Below, piece by piece: positions 1-6,081 of a stretch of 19,262 nt of DNA. The DNA is from Clostridiales bacterium (GTDB taxonomy: Bacteria; Bacillota; Clostridia; Christensenellales; CAG-138). The notes beneath the pieces were generated by a model. The model saw nothing but the letters and a program-made list of their open reading frames with translations. It did no database searches and was not told where the DNA came from. Numbering within the stretch: position 1 is the first letter of the stretch; every line of letters starts with the position of its first letter. Where the stretch lies: contig JAISXK010000095.1 in NCBI GenBank assembly GCA_031270585.1, positions 1-19,262 on the forward strand. The letters are read 5' to 3'. The position numbers were made by a program, and so were the translations under genes.

Positions 1-1070
1 CAGGCGCTCGGCTTCGGTTCCTCTTTCGGTTTGTCGCCGCCCGCCCCGCAGGACGAGCCGCAGGAGCCGGCAACCGCCATCGCGGGTTGCATAAAGCCTT
101 GCGCGCTTTTAGGGGAGAAAAACTTACTTACGCCCTCTTTCCAAGCGTCCAATACATTCAATTTACTCATGTTTTCACCTCCATTCGTTGTAGGGTTTAT
201 AGAAACAAGCCGCGCTTGTTTTCTATCATTACGGTTTAATGCCTCTATTATCTGTGCCATATCTTCTGTAAAGGCGATTGTGCGGTTGGTGTTTTCTTTT
301 ACACCTTGCGGAAAATCGCGATTGACACGAATTAGTGTGGTGTTTCTGTTTTGGCAAGTCATTTGCTCAAAGGGGATACGGATAATGCCCGGTGTATTAA
401 AACCTACGCCCAGTTCGATAAAAACGGTACTTTTTCCTTTGCGGGATTTCAAGAAACCTATGTAGTGGCTTTCCGCTTTGTACCAGTTTTCATCTTGTAC
501 AAAATACTCATTGTGGCGAATATAAGCGTCCATTTCGCCGGCGCATACCGGGCATTTGGGAATAAGAAAGGTCGGTATTCGGCAATCATGCGTATGTGCA
601 ACCATGGCCTTTACCTGTTCTTCGTTGTCATAAAGGGTATTGTGGCAACCACGGGCGCATTGAAAGTACCCGTAATTGCCTTGTACAGCGTATACTTTTT
701 CTGCCGGGAAACCCGCTTTTATAAATTGATGTTCTACATTCGTTGTTATAACAAAATACCTTTTTTCTTTTACTAAGCGGAAAAGTTCTTTGTAAAGTTC
801 GGTGGCCGGGGTATCATAGCGGTTGACGCTGATATGCTTTGCCCAATACGCCCAGCGTTCCTCCTGTGTTCTGAACGGATAAAAGCTGGAAGTATATAAA
901 TCCTCAAAACCATACTTTTCAATAAACGGGGCGAAGTTATCCGCAAACCTTTTACCGATGTAGTGAAGCCCCGCCGCATCCGATAATCCGGCCCCGCCGC
1001 CTATAAGGATATATTCGGCGTTGCCTATAGCGCATTTGGCTTGTTGTATGCGGTATTTATAATCAAACAT
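1..1070 (-). CDS. SirTM-type (class M) sirtuin with Cys/Gly-rich C-terminal extension, partial
   Basis: This open frame starts at ATG 1070-1068 behind an AGGGAGG ribosome binding site and stays open for 356 codons to the window edge, so its end is missing. Residues 1 to about 282 are a Sir2 fold. GGGAGLSDAAGL (24-35) binds NAD, TTN at 109-111 precedes the core, and Cys138, Cys142, Cys173 and Cys176 form a zinc ribbon. The usual catalytic His-Gly is Gln-Gly (130-131). With Asn111 and Arg185 this matches what I recall of the SirTM active site, a family known to ADP-ribosylate lipoylated GcvH-like proteins and to be reversed by a linked macrodomain protein. Residues 301-356 are not sirtuin: they form a basic, Ala/Gly-rich tail containing SCGSSCGAGG and then a KPKEEPKP stretch. 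No macrodomain, GcvH-L or ligase gene lies in the window, although they could lie beyond the left edge. SirTM assignment is quite sure; the substrate is inferred. Confidence 0.85.
   Translation of the reverse strand, partial: MFDYKYRIQQAKCAIGNAEYILIGGGAGLSDAAGLHYIGKRFADNFAPFIEKYGFEDLYTSSFYPFRTQEERWAYWAKHISVNRYDTPATELYKELFRLVKEKRYFVITTNVEHQFIKAGFPAEKVYAVQGNYGYFQCARGCHNTLYDNEEQVKAMVAHTHDCRIPTFLIPKCPVCAGEMDAYIRHNEYFVQDENWYKAESHYIGFLKSRKGKSTVFIELGVGFNTPGIIRIPFEQMTCQNRNTTLIRVNRDFPQGVKENTNRTIAFTEDMAQIIEALNRNDRKQARLVSINPTTNGGENMSKLNVLDAWKEGVSKFFSPKSAQGFMQPAMAVAGSCGSSCGAGGDKPKEEPKPSA
168..182 (-). promoter_or_regulatory. Internal ribosome binding site and ATG within the sirtuin frame
   Basis: GGAGGTG at 182-176 is followed after five bases by ATG at 170-168, in frame with the sirtuin (codon 301). 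This is as good a translation start as any in the window, and no stop codon separates it from the sirtuin. It could start a separate small Cys/Gly-rich protein, of which at least 56 residues are visible. Use of the site is inferred from sequence only. Confidence 0.45.
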
Positions 1071-1133
1071 TGTCCTCCCTCGCTTACGGTATCAATCAAT
1101 CTATACCTACCATGCAACGACTTTTTCGCTTTG

Positions 1134-1149
1134 AAAAGTACGCACTTTT
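1134..1149. promoter_or_regulatory. Perfect inverted repeat upstream of the sirtuin gene
   Basis: AAAAGT-N4-ACTTTT lies about 65 bases upstream of the sirtuin start, in the divergent region shared with the HxlR-type regulator. Its form and place suit an operator for a dimeric winged-helix regulator, but no binding consensus was matched. I could not find a convincing -10/-35 pair for the sirtuin itself. Confidence 0.3.
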
Positions 1150-1240
1150 TTATTGGGTAAGTCACCTTTTTATTAGATTTGTGCTAACGCGGCCTTTTCG
1201 TCCAGAAAAAAATCAGCATTTTCATCGCATTGCATGACTT

Positions 1241-1268
1241 TTTACATATGTGCTATTATACTTATAAT
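1241..1268 (+). promoter_or_regulatory. Sigma-A-type promoter of the HxlR-family regulator
   Basis: TTTACA (1241-1246), 16 bases, then a perfect TATAAT (1263-1268), giving a leader of roughly 55 bases before the ATG at 1330. The -10 box lies inside an inverted repeat (1253-1280), suggesting autoregulation. Confidence 0.6.
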
Positions 1269-1280
1269 TGTGTGTAATAG
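1253..1280. promoter_or_regulatory. Near-perfect inverted repeat over the -10 box, candidate HxlR operator
   Basis: CTATTATAC (1253-1261) and GTGTAATAG (1272-1280) are inverted copies with one mismatch, separated by ten bases. They bracket the TATAAT at 1263-1268. GTGCTATT also occurs twice as a direct repeat, at 1250 and 1280. HxlR proteins are dimeric winged-helix regulators that bind such dyads, so this is the best candidate site for the adjacent regulator. Confidence 0.4.
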
Positions 1281-1329
1281 TGCTATTGTTATGCTGCTTT
1301 ATTTTCTGATGTATTGGAGGTGATAAGGT

Positions 1330-1665
1330 ATGATTGCTAAAAAAGATTTGCTGCCATTATGCCCCGTTGCTACAACAGTGGATTTAATCGGAAACAAGTG
1401 GAAGCTCCTTATACTTCGTGATATTTTGACAGGCCCGAAACGCTTTGGGGAGCTTAGAAAGAGCTTAGAGGGTATCAGCCAAAAAGTTTTGACCGATAAC
1501 TTACGGAGTATGGAGCAGGACGGAATATTAGTGCGTACAGTATACCCGGAAGTGCCTCCGCGTGTGGAATACAGTTTGAGCGAATTGGGTGAAACCATGC
1601 GGCCTATTATCAGCGCAATGGAAAGTTGGGGGAAAGAGTATAAAGCCATAGTTGCAAAAGTATAA
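1330..1665 (+). CDS. HxlR-family winged-helix transcriptional regulator
   Basis: This 111-residue protein has the family's usual length and layout. A Cys-Pro-Val (residues 13-15) near the N-terminus is followed by the LIGNKWKLLILRDI helix, the FGELRKSLEGISQKVLT recognition region, and the wing with the family's hallmark VPPRVEYSLSELG. The single early Cys is the position that senses electrophiles or oxidants in some relatives such as YodB and HypR, so a redox role is possible but unproven. ATG 1330 follows GGAGG (1316-1320) by nine bases. The gene is divergent from the sirtuin, which makes the sirtuin and the gene itself likely targets. The 3' end abuts a transposase remnant. Confidence 0.92.
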   Translation: MIAKKDLLPLCPVATTVDLIGNKWKLLILRDILTGPKRFGELRKSLEGISQKVLTDNLRSMEQDGILVRTVYPEVPPRVEYSLSELGETMRPIISAMESWGKEYKAIVAKV

Positions 1666-1669
1666 TGCT

Positions 1670-1921
1670 GTTTGCAGAAAAACGGAGGAACAATATCCCG
1701 AGCAGATCAGGCGTATTATCGACGCCACCAACGCCATCGAGAATTTCAACCGGCAGCTCCGGAAGGTTACAAAAACCAAGAGCGCCTTGGCCGGCGACGA
1801 TGCCCTTTTGAAGCGGCTTTATTTGGTCACGATGCGGGTTACAGGGAAATGGACAATGCCTGTCAAGGATTGGGGCAGCATACTGATGCGCCTGATCACG
1901 GCTAACGCGCAAAGGGGATAA
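1670..1921 (+). pseudogene. IS256-family transposase, C-terminal remnant
   Basis: The frame ending at TAA 1921 encodes about 75 residues that match the C-terminus of IS256-type DDE transposases: the PEQIRRIIDATNAIE stretch with the following NRQLRKVTK, then the DDALLKRLYL and KWTMPVKDWG motifs. The catalytic domain and all upstream sequence are gone, and the open frame merely enters the end of the HxlR gene through a TTG. No terminal inverted repeats could be paired. The remnant marks an old insertion followed by deletion beside the sirtuin/HxlR pair. Confidence 0.85.
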
Positions 1922-1977
1922 ATGTAAATAAAAAATTTTCAAAACCAAAAGATGCGGAAACGCAAGCCAATTTTACC

Positions 1978-2007
1978 TTGACATGCCTGTAGACCTTTTG
2001 CTAGAAT
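1978..2007 (+). promoter_or_regulatory. Promoter of rplM-rpsI
   Basis: A perfect TTGACA (1978-1983), 18 bases, then TAGAAT (2002-2007). Transcription would start near 2014, leaving about 94 bases of leader before rplM. A strong promoter fits a ribosomal protein operon. Confidence 0.75.
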
Positions 2008-2013
2008 GAGCAG

Positions 2014-2107
2014 GTATGTGAAATACGGATTGTACACTGCGGCCACAGCCCCGGTAGCAAGGTGCGCCAACTTCACAAAATCAATTGAATATAATTTGGA
2101 GGACGCC
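2014..2107 (+). promoter_or_regulatory. 5' leader of rplM, possible L13 autoregulatory leader
   Basis: The leader can close with GTGAA (2018-2022) against TTCAC (2072-2076) around a G+C-rich interior containing GGCC and GGTAGC segments. Bacillota are known to carry a structured L13 leader before rplM, and position and length fit. The fold was judged by eye only, so identity with that family is not established. Confidence 0.35.
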
Positions 2108-2542
2108 ATGAAAACCTATATGGCAAAAGGCGAAACCCTTCAGAGGAATTGGTACGTTGTGGATGCAGAAGGTATGGTGCTCGGCCGTTTGTCTTCACAG
2201 GTAGCTGCTATTCTTCGGGGGAAGCACAAGCCTATATTTACCCCGCACGTTGATACGGGCGACCATGTGATAATCGTAAACGCGGCGAAAGTCGTATTGA
2301 CCGGCAAAAAGCTTGACCAGAAGAAGTATTACCGCCACACGGGCTATCCCGGTGGGCTAAAGGAAACAAGCTATCGCGTGCTCATGCAGAGAAAGCCCGC
2401 GTTTGCCGTATATGAGAGTATTCGGCGCATGATGCCAAAGGGCCCGCTGGGCGCCCAAATGCTCAAAAAACTGCGCGTATATGCCGGCCCCGATCATAAA
2501 AATACGGCGCAGAAACCCGAAGCGTTAACGCTGAGGAAATAG
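2108..2542 (+). CDS. rplM: 50S ribosomal protein L13
   Basis: This 144-residue protein has the family's normal length and start, MKTYMAKGETLQRNWYVVDA. Other hallmarks are GRLSSQVA, the HVDTGDHVIIVNA stretch, TGKKLDQKKYYRHTGYPGG, and the MMPKGPLG motif. L13 is an early-assembling protein of the large subunit that binds 23S rRNA. ATG 2108 was chosen because TTGGAGG precedes it by about six bases. The frame could extend up to 2006, but that point lies inside the -10 box. rpsI follows after 18 bases in the classic L13-S9 operon. Confidence 0.97.
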   Translation: MKTYMAKGETLQRNWYVVDAEGMVLGRLSSQVAAILRGKHKPIFTPHVDTGDHVIIVNAAKVVLTGKKLDQKKYYRHTGYPGGLKETSYRVLMQRKPAFAVYESIRRMMPKGPLGAQMLKKLRVYAGPDHKNTAQKPEALTLRK

Positions 2543-2560
2543 AAAGGAAGAGAGAACGCA

Positions 2561-2953
2561 ATGGCACAGATACAGTATCTTGGTACCGGCAGGCGTAAAA
2601 AATCAATTGCGCGCGTTCGTCTGCTTCCCGGTACGGGCAACATAACCGTAAACAAGCGCGATGTGGAAGAATATTTCGGTCTCGAAACATTAAAGATGAT
2701 TGTGCGCGCACCCTTGGCGCTTACCGATACGCTCGGCAAGTATGACATTAAGGTAAACGTAATCGGCGGAGGCTACACGGGCCAGGCAGGCGCAATCCGC
2801 CATGGCATATCCCGCGCGCTCTTGGTAGCGGATCCTGAGTTGCGGCCGCAACTCAAAAAGGCGGGCTTTTTAACGCGCGATCCAAGAATGAAGGAGCGCA
2901 AAAAATATGGCTTGAAGGCCGCAAGGCGCGCGCCGCAGTTCTCCAAACGCTAA
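2561..2953 (+). CDS. rpsI: 30S ribosomal protein S9
   Basis: This 130-residue protein has the S9 signature: YLGTGRRKKSIARVRL at the start, GGGYTGQAGAIRHGI in the middle, the LTRDPRMKERKKYG block, and the terminal PQFSKR that reaches the P-site tRNA. Length is normal. The ATG follows a GGAAGAGAG-type ribosome binding site. It is the second gene of the rplM operon, and a hairpin terminator follows about 45 bases after the stop. Confidence 0.97.
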   Translation: MAQIQYLGTGRRKKSIARVRLLPGTGNITVNKRDVEEYFGLETLKMIVRAPLALTDTLGKYDIKVNVIGGGYTGQAGAIRHGISRALLVADPELRPQLKKAGFLTRDPRMKERKKYGLKAARRAPQFSKR

Positions 2954-2996
2954 TGCTGTGTTGTTCGCCCTTTTTCGGGAAATATGTATAAGGCAC

Positions 2997-3045
2997 GGGC
3001 CGTATCGATAAGCGTTTTCCATGCATATCGATACGGCCCTTTGTG
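2997..3045 (+). terminator. Hairpin terminator after rplM-rpsI
   Basis: GGGCCGTATCGATA (2997-3010) pairs perfectly with TATCGATACGGCCC (3026-3039) across a 15-base loop, followed by TTTGTGT. The 14-bp stem is strong, but the T-tract is broken by G, so termination may be incomplete or the stem may mainly protect the 3' end. It stops transcription before the convergent phosphofructokinase gene. Confidence 0.8.
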
Positions 3046-3162
3046 TCACGTCCGCATCCTGACAAGATTCTTTAATTTATATCCTCAAAGCGGTTTAAAA
3101 AACCGTAAGTCACGGCAACCTGATCCATACTCTTCCTGGTATCGCTAAAATGACGTATGGCT

Positions 3163-4410
3163 TTATACCTTTACTTTTTTCAGGTTCGCAAAGCGGGGCA
3201 GGCCGTCCGCAAGGGGGCGCTTGGGTTCGCCCTGTATCAGCGGCAGCGCATAATCAATGTACTCTTTCTTTATGCCGTTGCCTGCTTCGTTTATCCATTC
3301 CATGGGCAGCTTTTTTTCGGTATTGGCAACATCCGCCAAATCCATCAGTTTCATGTTGCATTGATATGCGCCGCCGGCATCTGTTGTGCGCTCAAAGCCT
3401 ACCATCTTGTCGGTGATGCCGTTCACGGCGTTTTCCACGGCCGCCTTGCCCGAAGCGAACGATTCTTCGATATCCGTTTTGGAAGCGCAATGCGTTGCGC
3501 AGCGCTGCAGCAACGAAAACTCAATGCCGCGCACCTTTGCGCCGGTGGCCTCTTTTAAAATATTCGCCAATGTAGCGGCAAGCCCCCCAAGCTGCCTGTG
3601 GCCAAAAGCGTCGGTCGCGCCATCCGCAGCGCCATATTCGGCAATCAGTTTGCCATGGCTGTCATGTATACCTTCGGATACGGCGATAATGCATTTATTA
3701 TGCATATCGTATACCTTTTTAACATCCGCTATAAACTGTCGCATATCAAATTCACGCTCGGGTACGTAGATCAAGTCGGGCCCTTGGCCGTAATATGCGG
3801 CGATGGCGGCGGCGGCCGTAAGCCAGCCCGCGTGCCTGCCCATGATTTCCAGCACGCAAATCATGCCGGTATCGTATACTCTGGCGTCATGGTAAATTTC
3901 CATGCAGCTTGTGGCGATATACTTAGCCGCAGAAGCATAGCCCGGGCAATGGTCGGTACCTGAAAGGTCGTTGTCTATGGTTTTGGGTACGCCCATAATC
4001 CTGCACGGGTAGCCCATCTTTTGCATGTATTTTGAAATTTTATTGCAGGTATCCATGGAATCGTTTCCGCCGTTGTAAAAGAAATAGCGCACATCGTATT
4101 TTTTGAATATTTCCAGTATGCGTTTATAATCGGTATCATCCGTTTCGCTGTCCTTCAATTTATAACGGCACGACCCCAGCGCGGAAGATGGGGTGTTTAA
4201 AAGCAGTTCCAGCTCATCGGGGTCTTCCTGCGCCATGTCGTACAGCACGTCGTCCAGCACGCCGCGAATGCCGTGCGCCGCGCCGTATACCCTTGTAATA
4301 GAGGGGTTATCAAGCGCGGTGCGGATAACGCCATACACGCTTGCGTTGATAACGGAAGTGGGCCCGCCCGATTGCCCGACGATGCACGCGCCCTGTAATG
4401 GTTCACTCAT
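3163..4410 (-). CDS. 6-phosphofructokinase, pyrophosphate-dependent type
   Basis: This 415-residue enzyme phosphorylates fructose 6-phosphate to the 1,6-bisphosphate. QSGGPTSVINAS (13-24) begins the phosphate-donor site, GGNDS is at 114-118, PKTIDND at 142-148 and MGRHAGW at 190-196; IEFSLLQR contributes to sugar binding. PKTIDND, where ATP enzymes have PGTIDND, and Asp117, where ATP enzymes have Gly, are the known marks of pyrophosphate users, so PPi is the likely donor, making this step reversible and ATP-sparing. Most PPi enzymes have GGDDS, so the Asn116 is a variant. The start at 4410 is set by GGAGG seven to eight bases upstream; the frame extends to 4515 but crosses the promoter. It stands alone and is convergent with rpsI. 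Donor choice is inferred. Confidence 0.92.
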   Translation of the reverse strand: MSEPLQGACIVGQSGGPTSVINASVYGVIRTALDNPSITRVYGAAHGIRGVLDDVLYDMAQEDPDELELLLNTPSSALGSCRYKLKDSETDDTDYKRILEIFKKYDVRYFFYNGGNDSMDTCNKISKYMQKMGYPCRIMGVPKTIDNDLSGTDHCPGYASAAKYIATSCMEIYHDARVYDTGMICVLEIMGRHAGWLTAAAAIAAYYGQGPDLIYVPEREFDMRQFIADVKKVYDMHNKCIIAVSEGIHDSHGKLIAEYGAADGATDAFGHRQLGGLAATLANILKEATGAKVRGIEFSLLQRCATHCASKTDIEESFASGKAAVENAVNGITDKMVGFERTTDAGGAYQCNMKLMDLADVANTEKKLPMEWINEAGNGIKKEYIDYALPLIQGEPKRPLADGLPRFANLKKVKV

Positions 4411-4452
4411 AAATAAGCCTCCTGTCACGCAGATTGTAAATTCCCAAGTTCG

Positions 4453-4481
4453 ACTATACCGTATTTTTATAAAGAGTGCAA
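4453..4481 (-). promoter_or_regulatory. Promoter of the phosphofructokinase gene
   Basis: On the minus strand TTGCAC (4481-4476), 17 bases, then TATAGT (4458-4453), about 40 bases upstream of the start codon. Good match and spacing for the housekeeping sigma factor. Confidence 0.65.
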
Positions 4482-4620
4482 TCCACGCAGGACGGGATTT
4501 CATATGAAGATACAAAAATTCAGCCGTTCCGGGCGCCTTCTTCTTATTTCCGCCGCGCCCATGTCAAAAATGGCTGGTACACTAAGGCGGAATGCTTTAC
4601 AATGGGTGAGAGGAGTTTTC

Positions 4621-5451
4621 ATGTTCGGGTATATTGCGCCGTTAAAAAGCGAGTTGAAGATGCGCGAATATACGCAATACCGGGCTTGGTATTGCGGCTT
4701 GTGCAAAGCCATCCGCGCGCAATATGGCCAGATACCCCGCCTTGCGTTGAGTTACGATTGCGCCTTTTTTGCGCTGCTGTTGGCGGCGCTACAGGGGTGC
4801 GGGCAACCCTGTGTGCCGCAAAAGTGCTGGTATAAGCCCCTTAAAGCGGCGGCGCCCGTTGCGCCAGCCAACGATGCGCTTAAATTTGTTGCCGATATAA
4901 ACATATTGCTGTATTATCATAAGTTGGAAGACGACTGGAAGGACGAGCGTAAGCCCGCGGCGCTTATTGGCAAGGGCGCGCTACACGCGGCGGCAAAAAA
5001 AGCCACGCTTCGCCAGGCGACTGCGGCGGCGGTTATACGATCAGGCCAAAATACTCTTTCGTTGCTTGAAAGGCAAAACGAGCCTTCCATCGACGTGACC
5101 GCAGATGCGTTCGCTTCCATGCTGCGGGATGTTGCGGCGGCATTTCCTTTGGCCGATAAAAAGGAAAAGGATGCGCTTGGCTGGTTATGCTACCATCTGG
5201 GGAGATGGATATATATTGCCGACGCTTGGGATGATAGGAAAAAAGATTTAAAAGCAAACGCCTTCAACCCGCTGCTTGTAATGCCGCTTGAAAAAGACGC
5301 CGTTTCGTTTTTATTATACGCCGCAGTGAACGAGATGGAAAAAGCCTACGACTTGCTGACGGTAAAACAAAACAGGGGCCTGCTCGATAATATCATCTAT
5401 AAGGGTTGCCGCACAAAAAGCAAGCTGTTGCTGGAAGGGATGAAGCCATGA
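4621..5451 (+). CDS. DUF5685 family protein, function unknown
   Basis: The start MFGYIAPLKSELKMREYTQY and the YCGLCKAI motif identify the DUF5685 family of Clostridia. The protein has 276 residues and is mostly helical. Cysteines cluster early: the CGLC pair, another in SYDCAFFALL, and three in CGQPCVPQKC, which could bind a metal. A YYHKLEDDWKDERK stretch and a later ADAWDDRKKD stretch are acidic, and their arrangement recalls the aspartate-rich helices of polyprenyl-synthase-like folds, though this is only a resemblance. No membrane segment is visible. ATG 4621 follows AGAGGAG by five bases; the frame could reach back to 4504 but without ribosome binding site. The stop overlaps the next start (ATGA), so the two proteins are probably made together. 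No function is established. Confidence 0.88.
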   Translation: MFGYIAPLKSELKMREYTQYRAWYCGLCKAIRAQYGQIPRLALSYDCAFFALLLAALQGCGQPCVPQKCWYKPLKAAAPVAPANDALKFVADINILLYYHKLEDDWKDERKPAALIGKGALHAAAKKATLRQATAAAVIRSGQNTLSLLERQNEPSIDVTADAFASMLRDVAAAFPLADKKEKDALGWLCYHLGRWIYIADAWDDRKKDLKANAFNPLLVMPLEKDAVSFLLYAAVNEMEKAYDLLTVKQNRGLLDNIIYKGCRTKSKLLLEGMKP

Positions 5452-6068
5452 ACCCATACAAGGTTTTGGGGGTTAGTGAAGACGCCACGCAGGAAGAAAT
5501 CAGAAAGGCGTACCGTGGGATGGTGAAAAAATACCATCCTGATAAGTATGCCGATAACCCCTTAAAAGAACTCGCGAATGAAAAATTAAAAGAGATAAAC
5601 GAAGCGTATGAAATGCTGACAAAAAAAAATACCGCTTCCTCTTCCGCAACTTCCGGCGCCGACCGCGCATATGGAGGCTACAGCGGCTCCGGCGGGGCGT
5701 ATTCGGGGCCAAACGCGGCCGAGTTCGCGCGCGCGCGCAACTATATCAACCAAAACAATCTGCAGGCGGCAAAGCTCATACTGGATGGCTTGCAGGTGCG
5801 CAATGCGGAATGGTACTTTTTGTACGGCATCATCTATTTGCGGCAGGGCTGGCACGAGAAAGCGCGCGAATACCTTTCACGCGCTTACGAGCAGGAACCC
5901 GGCAACGCAGAGTACCGCAACGCCTATACGGCCATCAACAACGCCGGCAGCCCTTTTCGCACGTATGGCGGGCAAAGCGGGTCGGCCGGCGAGCCGGATT
6001 GCTCACCATGCAATATATGCAGCACCCTGATATGCCTGGACTGCATGTGCGGCCCATGCTGCCGTTGA
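5448..6068 (+). CDS. J-domain protein with TPR-like segment and Cys-rich tail
   Basis: This 206-residue protein begins with a J domain (residues 1 to about 62), including NPYKVLGVSEDATQEEIRKAY and the HPD motif in KKYHPDKYAD that stimulates Hsp70 ATPase. A Ser/Gly/Ala/Tyr-rich linker follows (about 63-88). A TPR-like helical repeat pair (about 90-165) contains LYGIIYLRQGWHEKAREYL and YEQEPGNAEY. The last 23 residues hold eight cysteines in a Cys-x-x-Cys-rich pattern ending in Cys-Cys-Arg. There is no DnaJ zinc domain or substrate-binding C-terminus, so this is a specialised co-chaperone. It overlaps the DUF5685 gene by four bases, which makes that protein a likely partner or client. An A9 run at 5621-5629 sits at the end of the J domain. 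What the cysteine tail binds is unknown; metal or disulfides are possible. Confidence 0.9.
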   Translation: MNPYKVLGVSEDATQEEIRKAYRGMVKKYHPDKYADNPLKELANEKLKEINEAYEMLTKKNTASSSATSGADRAYGGYSGSGGAYSGPNAAEFARARNYINQNNLQAAKLILDGLQVRNAEWYFLYGIIYLRQGWHEKAREYLSRAYEQEPGNAEYRNAYTAINNAGSPFRTYGGQSGSAGEPDCSPCNICSTLICLDCMCGPCCR

Positions 6069-6081
6069 CGGAGGTTGCGGG

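Noticed and set aside
31..776. Two plus-strand open frames of about 140 codons
   Set aside because: They are antisense shadows of the sirtuin frame, which has clear domain motifs and runs open to the edge.
2006..2107. N-terminal extension of L13 to 2006
   Set aside because: It would start within the -10 box; ATG 2108 has a good ribosome binding site and gives the standard L13 start.
3091..3105. CGGTTT-AAA-AAACCG as terminator of the phosphofructokinase gene
   Set aside because: The stem is short and A+T-rich, without a T-tract on the minus strand; evidence is too weak.
4411..4515. N-terminal extension of the phosphofructokinase
   Set aside because: It covers a TTGCAC-17-TATAGT promoter and lacks a ribosome binding site; MSEPLQGACIVGQSGGP is the usual start.
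4504..4620. N-terminal extension of the DUF5685 protein
   Set aside because: Family members begin MFGY; AGAGGAG sits before ATG 4621.
5726..5738. Alternating CG run in the J-domain gene as a regulatory or Z-DNA element
   Set aside because: It lies in coding sequence (Phe-Ala-Arg-Ala-Arg) and fits the local codon preference for GCG and CGC.
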